Shown here: positions 24,302-31,305 of the stretch, piece after piece
How positions within the stretch are numbered: the stretch's first letter is position 1
Layout: every line of letters starts with the position of its first letter
Assembly (NCBI GenBank): GCA_022791315.1
Contig: JAAVYW010000030.1
Coordinates: 1-35,356 of the forward strand
Length of the DNA: 35,356 nucleotides
Source of the DNA: Oscillospiraceae bacterium
Lineage (GTDB): Bacteria; Bacillota; Clostridia; Oscillospirales; Ruminococcaceae
Reading direction: 5' to 3'
Translations under genes and position numbers: made by a program
The notes under the pieces: generated by a model
Database searches by the model: none
Told to the model about the DNA's origin: nothing
Seen by the model: the letters and a program-made list of their open reading frames with translations, nothing else

Positions 24302-25672
24302 TTACACGTGGCGGTGGCCGCCGCTGAAGTTGACAGACTGGGCACCTTGCTTGTCCTCGCCGAAGGTGTAGTCCTTGCCGGGGAGGATAGCGTTTAAGAG
24401 GATGCCCACAATGGCGGCGATAGCCAGGCCGGTGAGGGTGACCTCAGTGCCGAAGACCGAGAAGGTGATGCCGCCGGTGAAGCCTAAGCCGCACACGAGA
24501 ATCATGGCCGCGATGATGAGGTTGCGGCTGTTGGTGAAGTCCACGTGGTTTTCCACCACATTGCGCACACCGATGGCGGAAATCATGCCGTAGAGCATGA
24601 AGGAGACGCCGCCGATGACGGCGGTGGGGATAGAGGCAATCAAATCGGCGAACATGGGGCTGAAGGAGAGCAGGATGGCATAGCAGGCCGCAATGCGGAT
24701 AACCGCAGGGTCATACACCCGGGAGAGGGCCAGCACGCCGGTGTTTTCGCCATAGGTGGTGTTGGCGGGGCCGCCCACCAGGGCCGCCAGGCTGGTGGCA
24801 ATGCCGTCGCCCAGCAGGGTGCGGTGGAGGCCAGGGGACTCGATGAAGTTCTCGTTCACTGTGGCGGAGATGGCGGACATATCGCCAATGTGTTCCATCA
24901 TGGTGGCGATGGCGATGGGGGCCATAATCAGGATGGCGCTGATGTCAAACTTAGCCAGCACGAAGGGGGGGAGGCCTACCACGTTGGACTTAGCCACAGC
25001 AGCGAAGTTGAAAATGGCACTGCCGTCGGCATTGGTGACGCCGCACCAGTGGAGGATGAGGGCAAAGAGATAGGAGCCCACCACGCCCAGCAGGATGGGG
25101 ATAATCCGCACCATGCCCTTGCCCCAGATATTGCAGGCCACGATGATGGCTAAGGCCACAAGGGCGATGGGCCAGTTGGCCGAGGCGTTTGTCACGGCGC
25201 TGCCTGCCAGGGAGAGGCCGATGAGGATAATCATCGGGCCGGTGACAACAGGGGGGAGGAAACGCATCACCCGCTTGACGCCCACCAGCTTGATAATGCC
25301 CGCCAGCGCCAGGTAGAGCAGCCCGGCCACCACAATGCCGCCGCAGGCATAGGGCAGCTTTTCTGCCTCGGTGAGGCCGGCAAACTTGCCGGTTTCCAGG
25401 GCCTTTACCGCAGTGAAGCCGCCTAGGAAGGCGAAGGAGGAACCCAGGAAGGCAGGCACTTTGAACTTGCCCAGGAGATGGAACAGCAGCGTCCCCACCC
25501 CGGCGCAGAGCAGCGTGGTTTGGACGCTGAGGCCTGTGATAATAGGCACCAGGATAGTGGCCCCAAACATGGCGAACATGTGCTGCAGGCCCAGCAACAG
25601 CATCTTTGGCAGGCCGAGCTGCCGGGCATCCCGTACCGCTTCGACGCCCACAGCTGTAGTTTTTTTGCTCAT
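24302..25672 (-). CDS. uraA: Uracil permease (NCS2 family)
   Basis: Start ATG 25672 (GAAAGGGGTC upstream) gives 456 residues with about 14 spans. Family wording: LGLQHMFAMFGATILVPIITGLSVQTTLLCAGVGTLLFHLL, KVPAFLGSSFAFLGGF (the UraA substrate-loop type), VVTGPMIILIGLSLAG, MAPIAIATMMEHIGDMSAIS with the conserved Glu-His, GDGIATSLAALVGGPANTTYGENTGVLALSRVYDP with the conserved Glu. These fit uracil-proton symport (UraA/PyrP) better than xanthine permeases. It has its own consensus promoter and a terminator; no PyrR attenuator is visible in the short leader. Confidence 0.94.
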   Translation of the reverse strand: MSKKTTAVGVEAVRDARQLGLPKMLLLGLQHMFAMFGATILVPIITGLSVQTTLLCAGVGTLLFHLLGKFKVPAFLGSSFAFLGGFTAVKALETGKFAGLTEAEKLPYACGGIVVAGLLYLALAGIIKLVGVKRVMRFLPPVVTGPMIILIGLSLAGSAVTNASANWPIALVALAIIVACNIWGKGMVRIIPILLGVVGSYLFALILHWCGVTNADGSAIFNFAAVAKSNVVGLPPFVLAKFDISAILIMAPIAIATMMEHIGDMSAISATVNENFIESPGLHRTLLGDGIATSLAALVGGPANTTYGENTGVLALSRVYDPAVIRIAACYAILLSFSPMFADLIASIPTAVIGGVSFMLYGMISAIGVRNVVENHVDFTNSRNLIIAAMILVCGLGFTGGITFSVFGTEVTLTGLAIAAIVGILLNAILPGKDYTFGEDKQGAQSVNFSGGHRHV

Positions 25673-25743
25673 CAATAAAGACCCCTTTCTTTTTCCGCCC
25701 TTTTGGCTCCGGCGGCGCATCCGACGGTTCCCAAAATCGTTTC

Positions 25744-25772
25744 ATTATACCACGGGATTTCCCCTTTTTCAA
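25744..25772 (-). promoter_or_regulatory. uraA promoter
   Basis: TTGAAA (25772-25767), 17-base spacer, TATAAT (25749-25744) on the minus strand. Confidence 0.88.
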
Positions 25773-25825
25773 CGGTATTTTGCCCAAAAATTCCAGTTTC
25801 TTTCTATCAAGCGGCATTTTCCCAC

Positions 25826-25855
25826 AAAAAACCGCCCCTTAAAAGAAAGGGGCGG
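25826..25855 (-). terminator. Terminator of the methyltransferase gene
   Basis: Minus-strand CCGCCCCTTT/AAGGGGCGG stem followed by TTTTTT, four bases after the stop at 25860. Confidence 0.88.
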
Positions 25856-25859
25856 GCCA

Positions 25860-26693
25860 TTATTTGGCAACCAGGAGTTCGGCTGCAATAGTGACGCTGT
25901 CCAGGCCGGACCAGTCGATTTTGGACTTGTCCACGTGGAAGAGGAGGGGGGTCATGGCGGCCAGGATGTCCCGCTCTTCCGGGGTAATGGGCAAGGTGGC
26001 GGAGACGGCTTGGCGCTTGATTACCCGGAAGTGCTGCTCCAAATAGCCTGCCACTGGCTCGCTGTGGTACTCCTGGCGGGTGAGAAGGGGCTGGGCGCGC
26101 TGGCGGAATTCCGCCAGGTGGCTGTCGCCGGGGATGACCTTGATGAGGCGGCCGCCAGGGGTGAGCAGGCGGCGGAACTCCCCGTAATTGGCCGGGGTAA
26201 AGAGGTCCAGCACACAGTCGATGCTGTGGTCTTTTAGGGGGAGATGGGTTAAATCCCCTACAAACCACTTGACGCGGTGGGCCTCGTCGCTTTTGGCGGC
26301 CAGTTGGATGGAATCCCGGGAGAGGTCAAAGGCCAGGAATTCCAGGCCGGTACGCTGTTCCAGGCGGCGGGAGTAGAAGCCCTCGCCGCACCCGGCATCC
26401 AGGATGGCCTTGGCCCGGGGAGTTTGCTCCAGCAGGGCGGCCAGGGCCTCCAGGATGTGATTGTAGAAACCGTGCTCCAGGATGGTCTGGCGGTGTTCAA
26501 AGGACTGCCGGTCATAGGCCTTGGACTGCTTGGCCTGGGGCGCCAGGTTGACATAGCCGTACTTGGACAGGTCAAAGCAGTGCTTCCGTTTACACATCAA
26601 GCTGGTGCCCTGGAGGGACAGGGGGCGGCTGCACACCGGGCAGGTGAAAAAGCGCTGGCTGTCGGCAAAGCGGGAGAGGATTTCGGGGTTCAT
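25860..26693 (-). CDS. 23S rRNA (guanine-N1) methyltransferase, RlmA family
   Basis: A 277-residue enzyme. The N-terminal zinc finger is FTCPVCSRPL...LMCKRKHCFD (Cys18, Cys21, Cys34, His38 or Cys39), followed by SKYGYVNLAPQAKQSKAYDRQSFEHRQTILEHGFYNHI, a hallmark of RlmA/TlrB. The Rossmann methyltransferase core begins at ILDAGCGEGFYSRRLE (motif I) and continues with FDLSRDSIQLAAK and DCVLDLFTPANYGEFRRLLTPGGRLIKVIPG. The family methylates G745 (RlmAI) or G748 (RlmAII, TlrB) of 23S rRNA; which one cannot be decided here. RlmAII affects tylosin susceptibility. It is downstream of a type I toxin locus reading towards it. Confidence 0.9.
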   Translation of the reverse strand: MNPEILSRFADSQRFFTCPVCSRPLSLQGTSLMCKRKHCFDLSKYGYVNLAPQAKQSKAYDRQSFEHRQTILEHGFYNHILEALAALLEQTPRAKAILDAGCGEGFYSRRLEQRTGLEFLAFDLSRDSIQLAAKSDEAHRVKWFVGDLTHLPLKDHSIDCVLDLFTPANYGEFRRLLTPGGRLIKVIPGDSHLAEFRQRAQPLLTRQEYHSEPVAGYLEQHFRVIKRQAVSATLPITPEERDILAAMTPLLFHVDKSKIDWSGLDSVTIAAELLVAK

Positions 26694-26729
26694 AGTGTGG
26701 GGGCTCCTTTCGCGAGGGCAGGCAAATGC

Positions 26730-26758
26730 TTGACAAGCAGGCCAAAAATGAATATACT
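26730..26758 (+). promoter_or_regulatory. Promoter of the antisense antitoxin RNA
   Basis: Plus-strand TTGACA 26730-26735, 17-base spacer, TATACT 26753-26758. No coding frame follows; a terminator is reached after about 90 bases. Confidence 0.85.
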
Positions 26759-26764
26759 GAAAAA

Positions 26765-26853
26765 GGAAAGGGCGCTGCCGGCAGACGGTTAGCCCCTCAC
26801 AAGTTGATGGAAGTAACCGCTTGCTTGCAAGGCCTGGCGGTTACTTCTTTTTA
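26765..26853 (+). ncRNA. Antisense RNA antitoxin of type I toxin-antitoxin locus
   Basis: A transcript from the promoter at 26730-26758 would run about 89 bases to the terminator AAGTAACCGC/GCGGTTACTT with TCTTTTTATT (26811-26853). Its 3' end overlaps the last codons and stop of the toxin gene read from the other strand, and the rest is complementary to the toxin mRNA 3' region. Convergent 3'-overlap is the layout of txpA/RatA and bsrG/SR4. The ACGGTTAGCCCCTC part also resembles the toxin leader sequence GGCGGTAAGCCCCTC, so contact is likely not restricted to the 3' overlap. RNA length and mechanism are inferred. Confidence 0.75.
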
Positions 26854-26936
26854 TTGTGAAAAATCTGGACAACCAGACTCACAACTGCAATGATGACTAG
26901 GCAGAACTGAAACAGCTCTGGGTATGTAACAACCAT
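26841..26936 (-). CDS. Type I toxin, holin-like (Hol_Tox/TxpA-type) 31-residue peptide
   Basis: ATG 26936 with AAAGGAGGGGG directly upstream, stop TAA 26841. The peptide begins MVVTYPELFQFCLVIIAVV, continues with a VSLVVQIF hydrophobic stretch and ends HNKKK: a single membrane helix (about residues 8-26) with a basic C-terminus. This is the standard wording of the putative holin-like toxin family common in Firmicutes, which damages the membrane when over-produced. The leader forms a hairpin that covers the ribosome site, and a convergent antisense RNA overlaps the 3' end. Confidence 0.88.
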   Translation of the reverse strand: MVVTYPELFQFCLVIIAVVSLVVQIFHNKKK

Positions 26937-26940
26937 CGCA

Positions 26941-26976
26941 CCCCCTCCTTTCCGTTGAAATGGAAGTGGAGGAGGC
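26941..26976 (-). promoter_or_regulatory. Hairpin sequestering the toxin ribosome binding site
   Basis: In the toxin mRNA, CCTCCTCCACTTCC pairs with GGAAAGGAGGGGG around an ATTTCAAC loop, burying the Shine-Dalgarno. Poor translation of full-length toxin mRNA is usual in type I systems. Confidence 0.7.
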
Positions 26977-27080
26977 AGGGACAAACAGGCGCTTGACCCC
27001 TGAGAAGTCCCCCTCCGGGAGGAGGGGCTTACCGCCCACCGTTACTGGCGGCGCTGAAAGCCGATGGCTTTCCTGATTTT

Positions 27081-27109
27081 ATGATAGCATAGGGCCTGCC
27101 AAAATGCAA
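27081..27109 (-). promoter_or_regulatory. Toxin gene promoter
   Basis: TTGCAT (27109-27104), 17-base spacer, TATCAT (27086-27081) on the minus strand. The leader of about 138 bases contains GAAAGCC/GGCTTTC and a long GGCGC-to-GCGCC fold before the ribosome-site hairpin. Confidence 0.7.
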
Positions 27110-27192
27110 TAAAATTCGGGGTGTGTTCCCTGCGCTAATCCAGCTGGGAGGCGGTTTGGCCTTGGCCCCAAGGGGGAACCCATAAAGAGAAT

Positions 27193-28596
27193 TTAAATTT
27201 TAATATGGCGCTTGCGGCGGAATTCCTCGATAGTGGCCTGCCCTGTGTCCGAGACGGGGCGAATCCATTTGCCGGAATAGAGGTGCTTTTGCATGACGGC
27301 GTAGCGGATGGGCTCGTCCACATAGCACAGGGCGAAGACCACCAGGAAGGGGGCGTGGAAATAGAAGTTGGAGAGATAGACACAGGGGAGGACCAGGACG
27401 TACATAAAGGTGATTTCCAGGATGGAGCCAAAGGCGGCATCTCCGGCGGCGCGGTAGGTGTCGTTTTGAATCCAGAAGCCCATGCGGATGACGGCGGCAA
27501 CGCTGTAAATCAGCAGCAGGCCGCAGCCGATGCGGTAGGATTCGCCGGAGAGGCCCATGGCGTGGAACAGGGGCCAACGGGCAAAATTCAGCAGCAGGCA
27601 GACTGCGGCAATAATGCCGCTGCACAGGTAGACCAGGCGCTTGCCCCGCTGGAAGGCAGTCTCGTGGTTGCCTGCGCCCACCTCTTTGCCCACCAGGACA
27701 GAGGAGGCGTTGGAGAAGCCGCTGAAAAAGCCGATGACAAGGCCTTCCAGGGTGCGGAAGACCGCCACGGCGGCAATGGCCTGCTCGGACTGGCGGCCCA
27801 GCACCACATTAATCAGCATGTTGCCCACGCCGATGAGGATTTCATTCATGAGGATGGGGAAGCATTTGCGCAGGTAGAGGGCAATGAATTCCCGGGGCCA
27901 GCGGAAATGCTTGGTGAACCAGAAGACATAGGGCAGGCGCTTGCCCAGGACAAACCCGGAGATAACCAGCAAGTTGACAGCTGCGGCCAGCACGGTGGCT
28001 AAGGCGGCCCCCACAATCCCCAGGCGGGGGAAGCCAAAATGGCCGAAAATCAGCAGGTAGTTCATCAGCACATTGGTGAAGACCGAGGCGATTCCGCCGT
28101 AGAGGGGGATTTTCACCTGCTCGATGGAGCGCAGCAGGGCGCTCATAGCCATACACAGCACCTGGATAGGATAGGCGAAGCCCACCACCCGCAGATACTG
28201 GATACCCAGCTGCTGGATGGACTCTTTGTCGGTATACACGCCCATGACAAAGGAGGGGAAGGCTAAGGCCAGCACGGCGAACAGGATGCCCACTGTCATC
28301 ATACAGGCCAGGGTGAGGCCATAGGAGCGGGGGAGGTTTTCATCGTCTTTGGCGCCCCAATACTGGGCGAAGAAGAGCATCCCGCCCCCGACAAAGCCCC
28401 AATAGCCTGAGAACATCAGGCTGGAAAACTGGGCGCACAGGCCCACAGCCCCCACGGTTTGTTCCCCTAAGGAGGCCAGCATCATGGTGTCAATCATGCT
28501 GCCGGTGGTGGTGAGCAGGTTTTGCAGCGCCACCGGGACAGCGATAATGGCGATGGATTTTAAAAATATCCGCCAGTTGAATTTTTCCTTTGTCAT
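27193..28596 (-). CDS. MATE-family multidrug/sodium exporter
   Basis: 467 residues from ATG 28596; an in-frame TTG at 28626 with AAAGGGCG upstream is an alternative start adding ten residues. The protein has the 12-span MATE pattern with two halves: FLKSIAIIAVPVALQNLLTTTGSMIDTMMLASLGEQTVGAVGLCAQ at the start and LRKCFPILMNEILIGVGNMLINVVLGRQSEQAIAAVAVFRTLEGL opening the second half. MATE proteins export drugs or metabolites using sodium or proton gradients. The substrate is unknown. Its leader carries a terminator-like hairpin, so it may be controlled by early termination. Confidence 0.9.
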   Translation of the reverse strand: MTKEKFNWRIFLKSIAIIAVPVALQNLLTTTGSMIDTMMLASLGEQTVGAVGLCAQFSSLMFSGYWGFVGGGMLFFAQYWGAKDDENLPRSYGLTLACMMTVGILFAVLALAFPSFVMGVYTDKESIQQLGIQYLRVVGFAYPIQVLCMAMSALLRSIEQVKIPLYGGIASVFTNVLMNYLLIFGHFGFPRLGIVGAALATVLAAAVNLLVISGFVLGKRLPYVFWFTKHFRWPREFIALYLRKCFPILMNEILIGVGNMLINVVLGRQSEQAIAAVAVFRTLEGLVIGFFSGFSNASSVLVGKEVGAGNHETAFQRGKRLVYLCSGIIAAVCLLLNFARWPLFHAMGLSGESYRIGCGLLLIYSVAAVIRMGFWIQNDTYRAAGDAAFGSILEITFMYVLVLPCVYLSNFYFHAPFLVVFALCYVDEPIRYAVMQKHLYSGKWIRPVSDTGQATIEEFRRKRHIKI

Positions 28597-28656
28597 AGCC
28601 TTTCGCTCTCTCGCCGCTTTTTGCAAAGCGCCCTTTCTGGTGGTTTAGGATTTCTG

Positions 28657-28690
28657 TAAAAAGGACAGGCCCGGGGGAAAGCCGGGTCTG
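28657..28690 (-). terminator. Terminator-like hairpin in the MATE gene leader
   Basis: Minus-strand AGACCCGG/CCGGGCCT (one mismatch) followed by GTCCTTTTT, between the promoter (28740) and the ATG at 28596, so the hairpin would stop transcription before the gene unless bypassed. Confidence 0.5.
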
Positions 28691-28711
28691 CCGCTTTTGC
28701 AAGATGGAACC

Positions 28712-28740
28712 AGTATAACCGATTTTTGGATAGCTGTCAA
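28712..28740 (-). promoter_or_regulatory. Promoter of the first MATE gene
   Basis: TTGACA (28740-28735), 17-base spacer, TATACT (28717-28712) on the minus strand. Confidence 0.9.
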
Positions 28741-28843
28741 TGGATTGCGACCGCCGGAGGGCAACCGGGGCAGAGAAACAGCGGGATACTCCGGCCAACA
28801 GCGAGGAAGCGGCTATATACTATAAATATAGAGGGATTCCCGG

Positions 28844-28873
28844 TTGACGGAGCGCCGGGAAAGGGGTTAAATA
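28844..28873 (+). promoter_or_regulatory. Candidate promoter of the secreted protein/sigma operon
   Basis: TTGACG 28844-28849, 18-base spacer, TAAATA 28868-28873, 112 bases before the ATG at 28986. A further CGTATAG at 28909 could belong to an ECF-type promoter, but no matching -35 is clear. The rest of 28741-28985 shows no gene. Confidence 0.4.
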
Positions 28874-28985
28874 TTTTTAAAAAGTTTGAATGGATTTGCC
28901 GGGCTGAATCGTATAGAGAGTGAAGCCGGCTTATAGAAAAAAGAGAAAGGGAGCCTTCGCGGTGCGGGGGCTGTGGTGAGAGACA

Positions 28986-29339
28986 ATGAAGAAACTGTTT
29001 GCAGGGATTTTGACGGCGGCGCTGGTGCTGAGTGCAGGGACGATGAACGCCTTTGCAGCGGGGCATGGGTGCCATTATAATTACACAGACGCCAACGGCG
29101 ACGGGGTGTGTGACTTTGCCAACGAGAACTGCGCCTTTGTGGATGAGAACGGCGACGGCATCTGCGACCTGGTGCACACGGCCTGCGGCTTTATTGATGA
29201 AAATGAGGACGAGGTGTGCGACCACTGCGGCCTGGGGTATGAGGAGAGCTGCCACGGCGGCGCTGCCTGCCGCCCTGCCGCCACAGTGCGGGCTGGACAC
29301 CATGGCCGCGGACGGGGATGCGGCAGAAGGTGCAGATAA
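28986..29339 (+). CDS. Secreted small protein with three 18-residue Asp/Cys repeats
   Basis: A 117-residue protein with a signal peptide (KK, then LFAGILTAALVLSAGTMNAFAA, cut near residue 24). Three repeats of 18 residues begin at residues 33, 51 and 69 with the pattern [YF]xDxNxDxxCDxxxxxC: DANGDGVCD, DENGDGICD, DENEDEVCD. The spaced Asp/Asn residues look like calcium-binding loops (thrombospondin type 3 or EF-hand-like), and each carries cysteines that could bind metal or form disulfides. The C-terminus is Cys/His/Arg-rich (HHGRGRGCGRRCR). It is followed 18 bases later by an ECF sigma factor, so it is likely a target or sensor part of that system. No named family is recognised. Confidence 0.75.
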   Translation: MKKLFAGILTAALVLSAGTMNAFAAGHGCHYNYTDANGDGVCDFANENCAFVDENGDGICDLVHTACGFIDENEDEVCDHCGLGYEESCHGGAACRPAATVRAGHHGRGRGCGRRCR

Positions 29340-29357
29340 TATAAATGAGGGCTTGGG

Positions 29358-29837
29358 ATGCGGAGCGAGCAAGAGGTGAACAGGGCTGTAGACCAATATG
29401 CTGACCTGGTTCGGCGGCTTTGCATGGTTCATTTAAAGAACCATGCCGATACCGAGGACATATTTCAAACCGTGTTTTTGAAATATGCCCTTAGTTCCGT
29501 GCCCTTTGCAGGCGAAGAGCACGAGCGGGTCTGGCTCATCCGGGTTACCCGCAACGCGTGCAGGGATTTGCTGAAGAGCTTTTTCCGCAGCCGGACAGTG
29601 GCGCTGGAGGAGCTGGCGGATTTGCCTGCCCCGCTGCCGCCGGACCACCGGGAGGTGCTGGAGGCGGTGCTGGCGCTGCCACAGAAGTACCGGGAGGCAG
29701 TATACCTGCACTACTACGAGGGCTACACGGCCCCCCAGATGAGCCGGATTTTGCACCGGAACACCAACACGATTTATACGCTCCTGACCCGCGCCCGGGA
29801 GATGCTCCGGGAGAAGCTGGGCGGGGAAGAGGACTGA
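29358..29837 (+). CDS. ECF-type RNA polymerase sigma factor
   Basis: 159 residues. Region 2: VDQYADLVRRLCMVHLKNHADTEDIFQTVFLKY followed by WLIRVTRNACRDLLKS; region 4: VLALPQKYREAVYLHYYEGYTAPQMSRILHRNTNTIYTLLTRAREMLREKL. It has an ATG start at 29358 with a modest GAGGG site and sits 18 bases after the secreted protein gene. The next gene has an RsgI-type extracytoplasmic domain, so this is a sigma/anti-sigma pair. It is not closely alike to the ECF factor at 9578, so the window contains two independent modules. Confidence 0.93.
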   Translation: MRSEQEVNRAVDQYADLVRRLCMVHLKNHADTEDIFQTVFLKYALSSVPFAGEEHERVWLIRVTRNACRDLLKSFFRSRTVALEELADLPAPLPPDHREVLEAVLALPQKYREAVYLHYYEGYTAPQMSRILHRNTNTIYTLLTRAREMLREKLGGEED

Positions 29838-29870
29838 CGCCCAGGCCGGGGAGAGGAGGGCTTTTGCCGT

Positions 29871-30605
29871 ATGAAAATCGATGACAGGGTGAAAGCCGCC
29901 TTCCAACAGGTGCGGGCGGAGGAGGCGCTGAAGGACCGGACCAAGGCCCTCCTGCTACAGAGGGCGCAGGGCAGGCGGGGCCGCCAGGCGCTTGTGGCCG
30001 TTGCCTGCTGCCTGCTGTTTTTGATGCTGGGGGGCGGCTGGATGTACATGACGCCCACGGCAAAAATCAGCGTTGACATCAACCCCTCCCTGGAACTGGG
30101 AATCAACCGCTTTGACCGGGTGGTCTCGGTGGAGGCCTACAACGAGGACGGGCAGGAGCTGGCACGCTCGCTGGACATCCGGTTTTCTGGCTATGCCGAG
30201 GCAGTGGAGAAGATACTGGGAAGCGAGGCAGTCACCGCCCTACTGGCGGGCGGCGAGGTGGCGGAGTTCACCGTGGCCGAATCCCAGGGGGCGCAGGCCC
30301 AGCGGCTGCTCTCGGGGCTTCAGTCCTGTACGGCGGGGCACCGGAACACCTACTGCTACTCTGTGGACGCCCAATGGGCCCAGGAGGCCCACCACCTGAG
30401 CCTTTCCTGCGGGAAGTACCGGGCTTTTTTGGAGGTGCAGGCCCTTTACCCCGACATCACCCCCGAGGAAATCCAGGGCATGACGATGCGGGAAATCCGC
30501 ACGCTCCTCTCCGGCGCGGGAGAGGAGGGGCAGGCTGCCTCCCCGCCGGGCTATGGGGGACACGGCCACCACGGCGCCGGGCACGGATGGGGCGCCGCCA
30601 ATTGA
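29871..30605 (+). CDS. RsgI-like membrane anti-sigma factor with His/Gly-rich tail
   Basis: A 244-residue single-pass protein. Residues 1-38 are cytoplasmic and basic, where the sigma factor should be held; residues 39-60 span the membrane (LVAVACCLLFLMLGGGWMYM). Residues ~64-150 start ISVDINPSLELGINRFDRVVSVEAYNEDGQEL, the characteristic RsgI-type extracellular domain. The last ~30 residues are GYGGHGHHGAGHGWG, a likely metal-binding tail that echoes the His/Cys-rich end of the secreted protein two genes upstream. RsgI proteins of cellulolytic clostridia end in carbohydrate-binding modules; here that place is taken by the His/Gly tail. The gap to the sigma gene is 33 bases. Confidence 0.82.
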   Translation: MKIDDRVKAAFQQVRAEEALKDRTKALLLQRAQGRRGRQALVAVACCLLFLMLGGGWMYMTPTAKISVDINPSLELGINRFDRVVSVEAYNEDGQELARSLDIRFSGYAEAVEKILGSEAVTALLAGGEVAEFTVAESQGAQAQRLLSGLQSCTAGHRNTYCYSVDAQWAQEAHHLSLSCGKYRAFLEVQALYPDITPEEIQGMTMREIRTLLSGAGEEGQAASPPGYGGHGHHGAGHGWGAAN

Positions 30606-30666
30606 ACAGGGACTGCGTTATCCTAGGGATGCTTTTAAACAAACAGCTGTTTGAAAGCGGGTGTGT

Positions 30667-30707
30667 AAAAACCCAGCTGCCGGATGGGGCCGCTGGGTTT
30701 TTGTTTT
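30667..30707 (+). terminator. Terminator of the sigma/anti-sigma operon
   Basis: AAAAACCCAGC/GCTGGGTTTTT stem followed by GTTTT, 62 bases after the anti-sigma stop codon. Confidence 0.85.
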
Positions 30708-30722
30708 GGGAGGAAAATCCCC

Positions 30723-30751
30723 TTGACAGCGGGAGAGGATTTTGGTATACT
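30723..30751 (+). promoter_or_regulatory. marR promoter
   Basis: TTGACA 30723-30728, 17-base spacer, TATACT 30746-30751. Confidence 0.88.
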
Positions 30752-30754
30752 CCC

Positions 30755-30779
30755 ATTTAGTATGAAAATCGGACTATTT
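30755..30779 (+). promoter_or_regulatory. MarR operator copy 1 (at marR transcription start)
   Basis: A 25-base site ATTTAGT...ACTATTT just after the -10. Its reverse complement reads AAATAGTCCGA, then seven bases, then ACTAAAT, the same outer sequence and length as the copy before the MATE gene. Confidence 0.78.
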
Positions 30780-30794
30780 AAAGGGGGTGGGGCG

Positions 30795-31208
30795 GTGGAG
30801 GTTTTCAGCGATGCCTTTGAGCAGCTGGACAGGATTTATGCCCGCTATGCAAGGCAGGTGGGGCTGAGCTACACCAGCCTCTATGTGCTGCACATCATTT
30901 CACTGTCGGAGGCCTGCACCCAGAAATCCATCTCGGCCCAGAGCTACCTGCCCAAGCAGACAGTGAACTCTATCGTGATGGCCTTTCAAAAGCAGGGGCT
31001 GGTGGAGCTGGCCGAGCTGCCGGAGGACCGGCGGCACAAGCTCATCCGCCTCACGGAAAAGGGGCGGGCCTACGCCGGGCAGGTGATTCCCCAGGTAGAC
31101 AGGGCGGAGGAAAAGAGTATGGCGCAGTTTACCCCCGAGGAACGGGCCCTGCTGTTAAACATGCTGCGCCGCTATCTTCAGGCCTTCTCGGATGAACTCA
31201 TCAAATAG
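30795..31208 (+). CDS. MarR-family transcriptional regulator
   Basis: I choose GTG 30795, seven bases after AAGGGGGTGG; an ATG at 30762 lies inside the operator and almost on the transcription start. The 137-residue product has the winged-helix layout: helix FEQLDRIYARYARQVGLSYTSLYVLHII, HTH region SISAQSYLPKQTVNSIVMAFQKQGLVE, and the wing LPEDRRHKLIRLTEKGRAYA with the conserved Asp-Arg-Arg. It ends with a dimer helix. Together with the two operators, it most likely represses itself and the downstream MATE exporter; the effector is unknown. Confidence 0.93.
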   Translation: MEVFSDAFEQLDRIYARYARQVGLSYTSLYVLHIISLSEACTQKSISAQSYLPKQTVNSIVMAFQKQGLVELAELPEDRRHKLIRLTEKGRAYAGQVIPQVDRAEEKSMAQFTPEERALLLNMLRRYLQAFSDELIK

Positions 31209-31258
31209 GATAGGCCAAGACAGGGCTCCCGCAGGGATGCGGGAGCTAATAAATGGAC

Positions 31259-31283
31259 AAATAGTCCGAAAAAGCGACTAAAT
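31259..31283 (+). promoter_or_regulatory. MarR operator copy 2 (before the MATE gene)
   Basis: A 25-base site AAATAGTCCGA...ACTAAAT, an imperfect palindrome, sharing 11 + 7 outer bases with the site at the marR promoter. It lies 23 bases before the MATE start. No promoter between the genes is clear, so it may act as a roadblock or cover a weak start. Confidence 0.75.
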
Positions 31284-31305
31284 TATTTTGAGAGAAAGGA
31301 CTTCT

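Noticed and set aside
25673-25743. PyrR-type attenuator before uraA
   Set aside because: The ~70-base leader has no terminator hairpin or PyrR-binding loop motif.
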